Assembly: GCA_018333075.1 (NCBI GenBank)
Contig: BORH01000004.1
Span: 186,001-250,000, forward strand
Length of the DNA: 64,000 bases
Direction: 5' to 3'
From: Heyndrickxia sporothermodurans
Lineage (GTDB): Bacteria; Bacillota; Bacilli; Bacillales; Bacillaceae_C
Numbering within the stretch: the first letter of the stretch is position 1; every line of letters starts with the position of its first letter. The notes beneath the pieces were generated by a model. The model was not told where the DNA came from, did no database searches, and saw nothing but the letters and a program-made list of their open reading frames with translations. Made by a program: the position numbers and the translations under genes. Positions 26,732 through 35,652 of the stretch are shown piece after piece.

Positions 26732-27601
26732 TTAATAAGAAACAGAAATTCGGTTTAATTTATCTGGATTGGAGACAATAAAGATTCTCTCAATATTTTT
26801 TTTACTTGAATCTAAATCAAAGCTGATGACCTTAGAAGGACGTCCCTCTTTCATTTGCAGGATTCCTTTCTGTCCATTGACAATAACAGGAAGAAGTTCT
26901 CCTATGAAACTTCCTTTAGCAGTAATTCCTTTGAGAAAAGCAGATACACGTTCCTTGCTTATAATTGGATTGATAGCAGCAATAACTTTTCCTCCTCCAT
27001 CGGTCACCAGTACAACATCTTCTGTAAGCATATTAATAAATTTTTCGAAATTTCCATTTCCAGTTGCTTTAATGAATGTTTTTGTCAGGAGGTCAACATG
27101 TTCATTAGTTACTGGATGGATAGGAAGATTATCCTTTAATTTTTGCTTTGCACGGCTGTAAATTTTTCTGCAATTAACTTCGGTTTTATCCAGCATCCCA
27201 GCAATTTCCTTATATTCATAGGCAAAGACTTCTTTAAAAATAAATACGGCTCTTTCTATAGGTGATAACAGGTCTAGCAAAACGAGAAAGGCATACGATA
27301 CTGATTCGTCTGCTATCACTTTTTCAAAAGGCTGGTCTTCTCGGTGCACTTGAGGTTCAGGCAACCAAGGACCTGTGTATATTTCTCTTCTTTTACGTGC
27401 TGATTTTAAAAAGTTTAAACAGCGGTTTGTTGTCATTTTTGCTAGATATGCCTTCAAGTCCTTAATTTGATTCGTATCGAGATTAAACTTCAGGAATAGA
27501 TCATGAACGATATCCTCTGCATCAGTCACAGATCCAAGCATCTGATATGCAATGGAGAAAAGAAATGGTTGATAGGTTTTGTATAATGTTTCCAAATTCA
27601 T
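26732..27601 (-). CDS. ECF41-family RNA polymerase sigma factor (SigJ-like)
   Basis: A 289-residue ECF sigma factor with regions 2 (about 8-75) and 4 (about 105-155) followed by a SnoaL-like C-terminal extension (165-289). The two signature motifs of ECF41 are present: WLPEP at 79-83 and DGGGK at 201-205. In this group the extension itself controls activity, so no anti-sigma factor is expected and none is found. The adjacent decarboxylase-like gene and its promoter complete the module. The in-frame ATG at 27622 is less likely than ATG 27601, which follows GGTGGTG. Confidence 0.9.
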   Translation of the reverse strand: MNLETLYKTYQPFLFSIAYQMLGSVTDAEDIVHDLFLKFNLDTNQIKDLKAYLAKMTTNRCLNFLKSARKRREIYTGPWLPEPQVHREDQPFEKVIADESVSYAFLVLLDLLSPIERAVFIFKEVFAYEYKEIAGMLDKTEVNCRKIYSRAKQKLKDNLPIHPVTNEHVDLLTKTFIKATGNGNFEKFINMLTEDVVLVTDGGGKVIAAINPIISKERVSAFLKGITAKGSFIGELLPVIVNGQKGILQMKEGRPSKVISFDLDSSKKNIERIFIVSNPDKLNRISVSY

Positions 27602-27737
27602 TGTTTGCACCACCATTTTCAAATATATGTATTTTCATTTTATATAATAAGAAACTTAAGAGCCATGCCAAATAAAAAATTTCAAGAAACATGACAAGTT
27701 TAAATTAATAAAAAAACAACATTTTAAACTATACTTA

Positions 27738-27746
27738 TGTTATAAT
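27738..27746 (+). promoter_or_regulatory. Extended -10 promoter element before the antiporter gene
   Basis: TGTTATAAT (TGn plus a perfect TATAAT) with no good -35 box. It would start a leader of about 115 bases containing a strong hairpin. Confidence 0.5.
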
Positions 27747-27777
27747 ATGATTAATATTATACGAGACAAATTTGGAG

Positions 27778-27826
27778 GAGCCTGTCACCAAGGGATAACT
27801 ATGTCCCTTGGTGACGGGCTCTTTTT
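27778..27826 (+). terminator. Strong leader terminator upstream of the antiporter gene
   Basis: An 18-bp stem (27778-27795 with 27804-27821, one G-T pair) with an 8-base loop is followed by TTTTTG. It sits after the extended -10 element and 45 bases before the antiporter start. It could be an attenuator or a dispersed hairpin; the tip sequence resembles the repeat at 64-106. Confidence 0.7.
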
Positions 27827-27871
27827 GTCTTTTCTTCAGAAAAATGGAGATGATAAAAAGAGAAGGGTGGA

Positions 27872-29032
27872 ATGGAAATGTTATTAATACTTCAATTAGC
27901 CATTATTTTAATTGCTTCAAAAATAGCGGGTAGCCTTAGTGTTAGGTTGAAGCAGCCCTCCGTTCTTGGCAAGCTTTTAATTGGGATTGTATTAGGTCCA
28001 TCTGTTTTAGGATTAATAAATGAGACAGATGCTTTGGAAGAGTTTAGTCAAATCGGAGTCATTTTATTAATGTTTATTGCAGGACTAGAAACAGATATTG
28101 ATGAATTTAAACGTACAGGTAAAGCATCTGCTTATGTAGGGTTTGGTGGGATTGTTGTACCACTTGTATTAGGCTATATTGCAGGTATCATATTAAATCT
28201 TTCAACAATGGAATCTTGGTTTTTGGGATTATTGCTTTCAGCAACTAGCGTTAGTATTTCAGTTCAGGCACTGAAAGAAATGAATCAATTAAAAACCCGA
28301 GAAGGAACGACGATATTAGGTGCTGCTGTTATTGATGATGTAGTAGTAATCATTGCCTTAGCTTTCTTAATGAGCTTTGCTGGGGGAGACGTTCATTTAA
28401 CGACAATTATTTTAAAGAAAGTACTATTCTTCGCAGGTGCGATTCTTGTTGGCTGGAAGGTCGTTCCATGGTTCTTGAATAGGTTCGCATCATTAAAGGT
28501 GACAGAAACAGTCATTTCTTCCGCATTAATTATTTGTTTCGTGTTTGCATATTTAGCTGAATATACTGGTGTGGCTGCAATAATAGGCGCTTATATTGCA
28601 GGTGTGGCTATCAGTGTAACGAAATACAAGCATGAAATCTTTGAGAAGGTTGAAACAATCGGCTATTCTATTTTTGTTCCCGTATTCTTTACTTCCATCG
28701 GTATAACTGCACAGTTCGCTGGAATTACAAAGCATTTATGGTTAATTATATGTTTAAGTATTTTAGCGATTCTAACAAAGCTAGTTGGGGCATCTGTAGG
28801 TGCTAAATTGGCAGGCTTCAACTGGAATAGCTCATTGGGAATTGGAGCAGCAATGGTTTCCCGCGGTGAAGTCGCATTAATTATGGCAACCATTGGTTTG
28901 GAAGCAAAATTATTAAGCCAGGATTTATTTGCTGCGATTGTTGTTGTTGTACTTATAACAACAATTGTCACTCCACCAATGATGAAATTTCTATTTAAGT
29001 CAAAATCTCAAATGGAATCTACAACAAAATAA
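27872..29032 (+). CDS. Cation:proton antiporter, CPA2 family (GerN/NapA type)
   Basis: A 386-residue membrane protein with about 12 transmembrane segments and no C-terminal nucleotide-binding (TrkA-N) domain. It is almost the same length as B. cereus GerN (387) and E. hirae NapA (383), which exchange Na+ or K+ for H+. The CPA2 motif with the ion-binding acid pair is visible in ILGAAVIDDVVVIIALAF. The N-terminal pattern KQPSVLGKLLIGIVLGPSVLG is typical. GerN works in inosine-triggered spore germination; a role in germination or general cation homeostasis are both possible here. A second ATG is two codons downstream. Confidence 0.87.
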   Translation: MEMLLILQLAIILIASKIAGSLSVRLKQPSVLGKLLIGIVLGPSVLGLINETDALEEFSQIGVILLMFIAGLETDIDEFKRTGKASAYVGFGGIVVPLVLGYIAGIILNLSTMESWFLGLLLSATSVSISVQALKEMNQLKTREGTTILGAAVIDDVVVIIALAFLMSFAGGDVHLTTIILKKVLFFAGAILVGWKVVPWFLNRFASLKVTETVISSALIICFVFAYLAEYTGVAAIIGAYIAGVAISVTKYKHEIFEKVETIGYSIFVPVFFTSIGITAQFAGITKHLWLIICLSILAILTKLVGASVGAKLAGFNWNSSLGIGAAMVSRGEVALIMATIGLEAKLLSQDLFAAIVVVVLITTIVTPPMMKFLFKSKSQMESTTK

Positions 29033-29047
29033 ATGTTAATCATAATT

Positions 29048-29081
29048 AAAAGAGTGGATTTATTAGAATCCACTCTTTTGA
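29048..29081. terminator. Bidirectional terminator
   Basis: AAAAGAGTGGATT pairs perfectly with AATCCACTCTTTT around a 6-base loop between convergent genes. Confidence 0.9.
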
Positions 29082-29091
29082 TCATTTGCAG

Positions 29092-30405
29092 TTATTTATT
29101 CATAATGTTTGATTGATTGAAGAAATCTATTATTCCATCTATTAAGCCTTTTGATAAAGGAAGCTTTGGATTTGAATAGGTAGCCATATTTTCCTTTTGA
29201 TCGGTAGGGGCATCTTTTAATATATGGTTCATTTTCTCAATAATAATTAATTTAGATGAAGTTTTAGCTTGGTGTAATGCTTGTGCTTCACTGGCTGGAA
29301 CCTGAAGATCACGATTTCCATTAACAATTAAAACTGGGCAAATCAATTTTTCTAACTGTTCAACAGGATTATATTTTAGCCATGAAATCATGTACGGCTG
29401 AACAGAAGGACGGAAAATGCTTTGCAGTTCAGGACTAACTGTTTGTACTTGCTTTCCTTGTTTTAAACTCTTCAGTATATCTTTTGCTTCTGCTAGCAAT
29501 TTAGATGGAAGCTGTCTTTCAAGCTGTTCAATTAGTACTTGATCAATCGGTCTTCCTGCGCCTGCTAAGGAAATAAATGTATCTGCTTTTTCTTTAGCGG
29601 CAGCAGCCATTCCGATTAAGGAGCCTTCACTGTGACCGATAATTCCTACCTTTGAAAAACGTTCATCTTTTTGGGCGAAGTCTACCCAAGCTGCAGCATC
29701 ATCGATGTATTGGTCAAATTGTAAGTCTTCTTCTTTTTTCATAAAACTAGAGTTATTACCTATTCCACGCTTATCGTAGCGAATACTTGCAATTCCTTGC
29801 TCTGCCAAATTTTTAGCGAGCATTTTCAAGCTATTATTTTTACCAGGGATCAATGGCGAGTTTCCATCTTTATCAGTAGGACCAGATCCTGCAATAATAA
29901 TCATAACAGGAAAAGGTCCCTCCGTTTTAGGCATTTCTAGAAGACCATACATAGTTCCATCCTTTAACTTTAGTTGAACCTTCTCGCCATCTTCTGTATC
30001 CTTTTCAGTACTTTTCGTTAATTCGAAAGGAAAGGACTGTTCAGTTTGGGTGAAAGTACCCGTTATTCTTTCTTGCTTCGTTTTTCCATTAAACTTTATT
30101 TGTTGTCCTTGAATACTCATTTCAAATGATAAATTTTCCTTATTAAATTTAATATTTGTTAAAGGATAATCGTTTAAGCCTTGTACGGGAATACTGATAG
30201 TGCCGCCATCTTTATTAAATTTTACACTAATTGGTAGTGGTTGCTTCGGAATACTAATGGCACCTTCCCAAGTTCCTTGAATGTTTTCCAACGTGCTCAC
30301 ACCTTTCGCAAGAGTTTCATCTGCTTTTCTTTCCTTTTTAATACATCCTATCATCAAAAATAATGCACTTGTTATAACACAAAATAATAATAAAAACTTC
30401 CTCAT
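29092..30405 (-). CDS. Lipoprotein alpha/beta hydrolase
   Basis: The N-terminal signal ends in a lipobox (FLMIGC), so the protein is exported and lipid-anchored. Residues about 40-130 form a beta-rich domain (GTWEGAISIPKQPLPISVKF). Residues about 145-437 are an alpha/beta hydrolase with the oxyanion segment AGSGPTDKDGNS, nucleophile Ser in GHSEGS, acid Asp in NGNRDLQVP and His in MNHIL. This is the arrangement of secreted peptidase/esterase-like hydrolases in Bacillus; the substrate is unknown. Transcribed alone. Confidence 0.85.
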   Translation of the reverse strand: MRKFLLLFCVITSALFLMIGCIKKERKADETLAKGVSTLENIQGTWEGAISIPKQPLPISVKFNKDGGTISIPVQGLNDYPLTNIKFNKENLSFEMSIQGQQIKFNGKTKQERITGTFTQTEQSFPFELTKSTEKDTEDGEKVQLKLKDGTMYGLLEMPKTEGPFPVMIIIAGSGPTDKDGNSPLIPGKNNSLKMLAKNLAEQGIASIRYDKRGIGNNSSFMKKEEDLQFDQYIDDAAAWVDFAQKDERFSKVGIIGHSEGSLIGMAAAAKEKADTFISLAGAGRPIDQVLIEQLERQLPSKLLAEAKDILKSLKQGKQVQTVSPELQSIFRPSVQPYMISWLKYNPVEQLEKLICPVLIVNGNRDLQVPASEAQALHQAKTSSKLIIIEKMNHILKDAPTDQKENMATYSNPKLPLSKGLIDGIIDFFNQSNIMNK

Positions 30406-30483
30406 TTATTAACCTCCACATGAATTTCTGTATTTATAGAAAAAGTAGTTATCATTAGAAATAACAAATAGAAGATTTATTTT

Positions 30484-30529
30484 GTTATAATTAAAGTATA
30501 ACAAAATTGTTCTATATTTCATAGAACAA
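30484..30529. promoter_or_regulatory. Two adjacent inverted repeats in the divergent intergenic region
   Basis: GTTATA-N7-TATAAC (30484-30502) is followed by a perfect 9-bp repeat TTGTTCTAT-N5-ATAGAACAA (30507-30529). They lie 80 bases upstream of the hydrolase start and look like operators. The regulator is not identifiable. The rest of 30406-30744 is AT-rich with no gene. Confidence 0.55.
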
Positions 30530-30744
30530 AATGAATTTGGATAGTAATTTTAGGAAATACCTCTTCATTTTGAATAAAAATGATTGGAAGAGGATAGATA
30601 ATTTTTCTTTTTATGGGGATATTAATAAGGAATAAATTGGAGTGATTTGAAAGACTTACATAGTGTATTGAATGGATAATTTTAATTTTAAGAATAATTA
30701 ATACCAAATTAGTTTTCCCTCAATCTTTGTTTGGAGGTTCTAAA

Positions 30745-31857
30745 GTGCAGACTATACCTGATGGAAAAAAAATATCCCCTTCACTAGTCTTTTTTACCAT
30801 TCATGCAATGCAATATGGAATGGCGACTTTAGGGTTCCAACGAGTTATTGCAAAAACAGCTGGATATGATGCCTGGATATCAGTAATCATAGCCGGCATT
30901 TTAACTTTTGTCTTAATGTGGATCATATTTAAAATCATTGATATTAGTGGTATGGATTTAGCACAACTGCAGATGTATATTTTTGGGAAAAAGATAGGAT
31001 CCGTTCTTAATATTTTCTCCATTCTTTATTTTTGTCTATATGTGATAACCATTTTGCGTACCTATATTGAAGTTGTACAAGTATGGATGTTTGAGGATTT
31101 GAATATTTTTTGGTTCTCCCTCTTTTTTTTAATTCTGTGTATTTTTATCGTCAATGGAGGGTTTAGAACAGTAACAGCTATGATGTTTTTTAGTGTTGTT
31201 CTTCCCGCTTATTTAATAGTTATTTTCGCGTTTACCCTTCCATATGCTGATTTTCGACATTTATTACCAGTATTTGATCATTCAACTAAGGAAATTATGA
31301 CTGCTTCCTATCAGTTGACCCAAGCTTATATGGGCTATGAGGCATTTTTGATGTACCATCCATTTGTAAAGGGTTATAAGGAATCAAAAAAGTGGGTATA
31401 TCTAGCACTTGCTGTTTCAACCTTGTTGTTTTTATATACTACAATAATTTCTTTTGCTTATTATAGTGAAGGACAATTACAGAATTTTAAATGGGCTACT
31501 TTAAGTATTTGGAAAATTGTTCATTTACCTGTTGTGGAAAGGTTTGAATATGTTGGTATTGCCAATTGGTGTTTAATCATCTTGCCGAATATTTCCTTTG
31601 CACTGTGGTGTGGAAGTAGAATGTTAAAGCAAACCTTAAAAATTTCACAAAGAAAAGGGATTATTCTTATTAGCTTTATCCCATTAATAGTTGTTCCTTT
31701 TTTTAAAACTCATCAACAAATTGATCGGCTAAATTATTTTTTTGGTTTAACCGGCTATCTGGCAATATTTATGTATACACCGTTTCTACTTATTCTTGTT
31801 TGGTTCGTTACGAAGCGAAGGAATAAGAGTGGAAATCAACAAAAAAAATCTTTTTAA
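30745..31857 (+). CDS. Spore germination permease, GerAB/GerXB family
   Basis: A 370-residue protein with about ten transmembrane segments from the endospore amino-acid permease group (B subunits of germinant receptors). Typical features are the start KISPSLVFFTIHAMQYGMAT, the TYIEVVQVWMFEDLN region and the pattern HLLPVFDHSTKEIMTAS. B subunits bind germinants such as alanine. Neither an A nor a C subunit gene is adjacent, so this is an orphan. The GTG at 30745 follows TTTGGAGG by 8 bases, which decides the start. Confidence 0.88.
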   Translation: MQTIPDGKKISPSLVFFTIHAMQYGMATLGFQRVIAKTAGYDAWISVIIAGILTFVLMWIIFKIIDISGMDLAQLQMYIFGKKIGSVLNIFSILYFCLYVITILRTYIEVVQVWMFEDLNIFWFSLFFLILCIFIVNGGFRTVTAMMFFSVVLPAYLIVIFAFTLPYADFRHLLPVFDHSTKEIMTASYQLTQAYMGYEAFLMYHPFVKGYKESKKWVYLALAVSTLLFLYTTIISFAYYSEGQLQNFKWATLSIWKIVHLPVVERFEYVGIANWCLIILPNISFALWCGSRMLKQTLKISQRKGIILISFIPLIVVPFFKTHQQIDRLNYFFGLTGYLAIFMYTPFLLILVWFVTKRRNKSGNQQKKSF

Positions 31858-31943
31858 TGTGAATGTGAAATATTTGATAATATAATTTATAATAAATAAA
31901 AAATTAACATTGAATATTTCAGTTTTTGAGGAGGTGATTAGCA

Positions 31944-32039
31944 GTGGCAATGAGTATAGGATTGCTCGATACTGCAGCGTCCCATGCAAAGCCTACTATT
32001 GGAAAGGCGATACTTTGCATGGGGAGAACTTTATTTTAG
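31944..32039 (+). CDS. Possible 31-residue peptide with near-perfect ribosome binding site
   Basis: GAGGAGGTGATT (31928-31939) is almost fully complementary to the 16S rRNA 3' end and stands 7 bases before GTG 31944. The frame runs 31 codons (AMSIGLLDTAASHAKPTI...) to TAG. The end of the ORF holds an 11-bp hairpin CCCATGCAAAG/CTTTGCATGGG, so this could instead be a structured RNA. It lies 86 bases after the germination permease. Confidence 0.4.
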   Translation: MAMSIGLLDTAASHAKPTIGKAILCMGRTLF

Positions 32040-32085
32040 TTTTTTTGCTTAATTGTATCTATAAAAAAATGTGAATATCTCAGCT

Positions 32086-32196
32086 TTAGGTATTTAAAAA
32101 TTTTCGTTCCATTTTTTTATCGATGATAAGATAAGCGAATAAGGCTAATGATATCGCCCAGGAAAAATTATCATTTCTAATGTGTTGGCTTTGCAC
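32086..32196 (-). CDS. Possible 36-residue single-span membrane peptide
   Basis: A GTG-started minus-strand frame reads RNDNFSWAISLALFAYLI then a charged tail with MERKFLNT. The composition (one hydrophobic span flanked by charges) looks coding, but the ribosome binding site is poor, so it may be a remnant of a longer gene. Confidence 0.35.
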   Translation of the reverse strand: MQSQHIRNDNFSWAISLALFAYLIIDKKMERKFLNT

Positions 32197-32236
32197 CTTA
32201 TTTTAGTGAAAAAAAATAAATAAGGGGCTAACAGAA

Positions 32237-32500
32237 ATGAAATATGTGAAAGCAAACAAAATTTTACCAGAAAACCTGATTGTAGAAATTCAAAAATATA
32301 TTCAAGGTGAGACCATATATATTCCTAAGTCAAAGAAGAACTATAAAAAATGGGGAACATCTTCTGGTGGCAGAAGAATGATTGATGAGAGAAATGCATC
32401 AATAAAAAATTCCTTTAAAAATGGAATACCCATTAATCAATTAGCTGAGGAATATTATCTTTCCGCTGAGACGATCAAAAAAATAGTTTATTCTAGATAA
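32237..32500 (+). CDS. CD3324-family small protein with predicted helix-turn-helix
   Basis: The 87-residue protein begins MKYVKANKILPENLIVEIQK and contains YIQGETIYIPKSKKNYKKWG and a C-terminal HTH-like stretch (NQLAEEYYLSAETIKKIVY). These are characteristic of the CD3324 family found in Firmicutes, of unknown role, probably DNA-binding. An AAGGGG precedes the ATG and a terminator follows, so it is a single-gene unit. Confidence 0.8.
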   Translation: MKYVKANKILPENLIVEIQKYIQGETIYIPKSKKNYKKWGTSSGGRRMIDERNASIKNSFKNGIPINQLAEEYYLSAETIKKIVYSR

Positions 32501-32504
32501 AGTT

Positions 32505-32542
32505 AAGCGCGGATAATCGTAAAAGGATTATCCGTGCTTTTT
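32505..32542 (+). terminator. Terminator of the CD3324-family gene
   Basis: AAGCGCGGATAATC pairs with GATTATCCGTGCTT around a short loop and is followed by TTTTTT. Confidence 0.88.
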
Positions 32543-32641
32543 TATGTCATTTTTATTTGTAAAACATTTTCTCTATTTATTCTTAGACAAAGATCTTATA
32601 TCGTAAAGAGAGGAAATGTATGAAAGTCAGGAGTGAAAAAT

Positions 32642-33280
32642 ATGGATCCTTTTATAAGAAGTGATCAGTTTAATTTTATAAAAAGACAAACAGATATTTT
32701 AATAAATGGGCATTCGACAGTAAATGAAATCAATGTTCTTAATGCACTAAAATTATTAGCAAAAGAAAAAGTATTTAATCTGTTCGGTGAAATGTCCGAG
32801 GAACAGCAACAAATCATTGAACCGATTATTGGAGTTGAAGATAGGGATGGAGCAGAAAAATATCTATTTCAGCTTCGTTCTTATGTCATTCCATTTAAAG
32901 AAGTAACCGAACAAACCTTGAAAAAATTATTTCCAAAAGTTAAAAAGCTAAAGGTTCCGAAATTAGATAAATTAGATTTAAAGGAAATTTCCTATATTAG
33001 CTGGATTGATGAAGGTTCTAGTAAAAAATATTTAGTTGCATGGCTTAATAACAAGCTGGTTGGTCTATCTGGAACTTTTACGAAAATAAATAAAAAAGGA
33101 ATTTGTGCTCTTTGTCATCGACACGAAGAAGTTGGAATGTTCTTGTCAGAAAAGAAAGGGGCAATCAAAGATACATTCACCAAAAAAGGGAACTATATAT
33201 GCTATGATAGTTATAAATGTAACCTTAATTTGGTTGAGGTAGATAAACTATACGATTTCATTGAGCGGTTAAAGAAATAA
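32642..33280 (+). CDS. FusB/FusC-family EF-G-binding protein
   Basis: A 212-residue relative of FusB, which binds elongation factor G, frees it from stalled ribosomes and so protects against fusidic acid. An N-terminal helical bundle (about 1-80) is followed by a C-terminal zinc-binding domain with GICALCHRHEEVGMF and CYDSYKCNLNL supplying cysteine ligands. The family is widespread in Bacillus, where its natural role is probably ribosome maintenance rather than resistance. ATG 32642 has AGGAG 8 bases upstream; the GTG three codons earlier overlaps that site. Confidence 0.85.
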   Translation: MDPFIRSDQFNFIKRQTDILINGHSTVNEINVLNALKLLAKEKVFNLFGEMSEEQQQIIEPIIGVEDRDGAEKYLFQLRSYVIPFKEVTEQTLKKLFPKVKKLKVPKLDKLDLKEISYISWIDEGSSKKYLVAWLNNKLVGLSGTFTKINKKGICALCHRHEEVGMFLSEKKGAIKDTFTKKGNYICYDSYKCNLNLVEVDKLYDFIERLKK

Positions 33281-33295
33281 CCTGAGCAAATACCA

Positions 33296-33326
33296 AAAAC
33301 ACCGTTTATATGTGAAACGGTGTTTT
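33296..33326. terminator. Bidirectional terminator between convergent genes
   Basis: A perfect 12-bp stem AAAACACCGTTT/AAACGGTGTTTT with a 7-base loop. Confidence 0.9.
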
Positions 33327-33335
33327 AAGTTTTAC

Positions 33336-34931
33336 TTAATATGGTTCAGCATCGTGGCCTTTTTCGATTGCTTTTTTTGGCGCTTTGTCTCCATCTTTAT
33401 TACCAAGCGTTTTTTGATTAGATCCATCTTTATTAGCGTTTGCTAACCCTTCTTTTAAGCGGCGACCATAATCCGCATCCGCTTCTTCGGCAAGCGAGAT
33501 CATTTTATCCTGAATTCGTTGGTCGCACGGAGAAAGACCTGCGATTAAATTAGAAATAAGCTCATCTTTTTCCCACTCTTCGAATTGACGATATGTTTCA
33601 CCTGCTTGTTTTGTATTGCTTTGGCGATCAATAGACTGACGAACAAGTTTGCCTTCAATATGTGGTGTATATTCTTTTCCTGTCTGCTTAGCTTCAACAA
33701 GTCCTCCTAATATAGATGGTTCATAGTTAATATGAGGGTTTTGGCCTGGAGCAAGGTCGACCTTATATTGCATTTGTCCACCGCTTTGGTTGGTCGCAAC
33801 TCGCTTTTTGGGCGCATTAATAGGGAGCTGCAAATAATTCGCTCCTACGCGATATCTTTGAGTGTCAGAATAGGAAAACGTTCTCCCTTGGAGCATTTTA
33901 TCATCAGAAAAATCAAGGCCATCAACTAGAACACCTGTCCCGAAGGCTGCTTGTTCAACTTCTGTAAAGTAATTTTCAGGATTTTTATTCAATACCATTT
34001 TGCCGACAGGAAGCCATGGAAATTGATCTTCCGGCCAAAGTTTTGTATCATCAAGCGGATCAAAATCTAATTCTGGATGCTCATCGTCACTCATAATTTG
34101 AACAAAAAGCTCCCATTCTGGGTAATCGCCACGTTCAATTGCATCATACAGATCTTGTGTAGCATGGTTAAAATTAGTTGCTTGTATTTCTTCCGCTTCT
34201 TTTTGCGTTAAATTTTTAATGCCTTGTTTTGGCTCCCAATGATATTTAACAAGGACAGCTTCACCATTGTTGTTTACCCATTTATATGTATTAACTCCAG
34301 ATCCTTGCATCATCCTGTAATTTGCTGGGATACCCCATGGAGAATATACAAAGGTAACCATATGGAATGTTTCAGGAGAATTAGCACAAAAATCAAAAAA
34401 ACGTTCATTATCTTGAAGGTTTGTAACGGGATCTGGTTTAAAGGCATGGATCATGTCTGGAAATTTTACTGCATCTCGAATAAAAAAGATTTTCAAATTA
34501 TTTCCGACTAAATCCCAGTTTCCATCCTCTGTATAAAATTTTACAGCAAAGCCTCTTGGGTCTCGAAGAGTTTCTGGTGAGTGACCACCATGTATGACTG
34601 TTGAAAAACGAACGAAAACCGGTGTTTTTTTGCCTTTTTCCTGAAATAATTTCGCACGAGTATATTTTGAAACAGGGTCTTCACCACAAGTTCCATATGC
34701 TTCAAAATAACCATGGGCACCTGCACCACGAGCATGAACCACTCTTTCTGGAACACGTTCCCGATCAAAATGACTAATTTTCTCGATAAAATCATAATTT
34801 TCTAATGTCGCAGGCCCTCGATTTCCTACTGTACGAATGCTTTGATTATTTGTAATAGGATGGCCTTGCCTATTAGTTAATGTGTCATCATTTTCGATGT
34901 TTGTTTGGTTGATTTCTTTATTTTTTTCCAT
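33336..34931 (-). CDS. katA: Monofunctional haem catalase
   Basis: Small-subunit (clade 3-like) catalase of 531 residues with an N-terminal extension of about 30 residues relative to the shortest forms. Catalytic His66 is in [15 protein letters not shown]; the distal Asn is in [14 protein letters not shown]; the haem ligand Tyr is in [20 protein letters not shown]. The tail has an unusual Lys/Gly/Asp-rich end ([18 protein letters not shown]). I chose ATG 34931 after AGGAG. I looked for a PerR box upstream and did not find a convincing one. It removes hydrogen peroxide in the cytoplasm. Confidence 0.95.
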   Translation of the reverse strand: MEKNKEINQTNIENDDTLTNRQGHPITNNQSIRTVGNRGPATLENYDFIEKISHFDRERVPERVVHARGAGAHGYFEAYGTCGEDPVSKYTRAKLFQEKGKKTPVFVRFSTVIHGGHSPETLRDPRGFAVKFYTEDGNWDLVGNNLKIFFIRDAVKFPDMIHAFKPDPVTNLQDNERFFDFCANSPETFHMVTFVYSPWGIPANYRMMQGSGVNTYKWVNNNGEAVLVKYHWEPKQGIKNLTQKEAEEIQATNFNHATQDLYDAIERGDYPEWELFVQIMSDDEHPELDFDPLDDTKLWPEDQFPWLPVGKMVLNKNPENYFTEVEQAAFGTGVLVDGLDFSDDKMLQGRTFSYSDTQRYRVGANYLQLPINAPKKRVATNQSGGQMQYKVDLAPGQNPHINYEPSILGGLVEAKQTGKEYTPHIEGKLVRQSIDRQSNTKQAGETYRQFEEWEKDELISNLIAGLSPCDQRIQDKMISLAEEADADYGRRLKEGLANANKDGSNQKTLGNKDGDKAPKKAIEKGHDAEPY

Positions 34932-35082
34932 TATGACACTCTCCTGTCTATTTTTCATTTACTTAATTTGCTCTTTATCTGAAGGAAATATTCCCATAGT
35001 TGTAAGAAAAAAGAGGGGAATGAAGCTGGGATGGAGAAAGAAATATAGTTGGAAAACTATAAAAAAAGGAAGGTGATATAGA

Positions 35083-35610
35083 TTGATTTATTTTGAAACG
35101 GAACGGTTAATCATGCGCGATTTTGAAGTAAGTGATTTACCCGAGTTTAAACGCATGAATAAAGATCCAGAAGTAATGAGGTTTTTTCCAAAAACGTTAA
35201 GTTGCGAGGAAACAGAAGGCTTTTATGAAGCGATCTTAAATGAGCTTAAAACATGTGGATATGGTCTGTATGCGGCAGAGCGTAAAGAGACGAAAGAGTT
35301 TATAGGATTTATTGGATTTCATCAAGCTACATTTGAATCAGACTTCACCCCCTGCATTGAAATTGGTTGGCGTTTAAAGAAAGAGGCATGGGGACAAGGA
35401 TTTGCCACTGAAGGTGCAAAAGGTTGCTTGCAGTACGCTAAAGAAAATTTTGATTTTGATAATATTTATAGTTTTACTGCTGTAATCAATCGTCCTTCTG
35501 AAAAAGTGATGCAAAAAATTGGATTAGTTAAAGTTGATACATTTACACATCCAAAGCTTGATCCTGAAAGTCCATTATCACTACATGTGTTATATGCTTT
35601 GAAAAATTAA
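35083..35610 (+). CDS. GNAT acetyltransferase, RimJ/RimL type
   Basis: A 175-residue N-acetyltransferase. The start IYFETERLIMRDFEVSDLP and the acetyl-CoA site IGWRLKKEAWGQGFATEGA are typical of the RimJ/RimL group, which acetylates ribosomal protein N termini or small amines. TTG start after AAGGAAGGTG. Another GNAT gene follows by 42 bases. Confidence 0.87.
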   Translation: MIYFETERLIMRDFEVSDLPEFKRMNKDPEVMRFFPKTLSCEETEGFYEAILNELKTCGYGLYAAERKETKEFIGFIGFHQATFESDFTPCIEIGWRLKKEAWGQGFATEGAKGCLQYAKENFDFDNIYSFTAVINRPSEKVMQKIGLVKVDTFTHPKLDPESPLSLHVLYALKN

Positions 35611-35652
35611 TAATAGGATGTAATCCATCCTAAAAAGATAAAAGGAGAAAAA

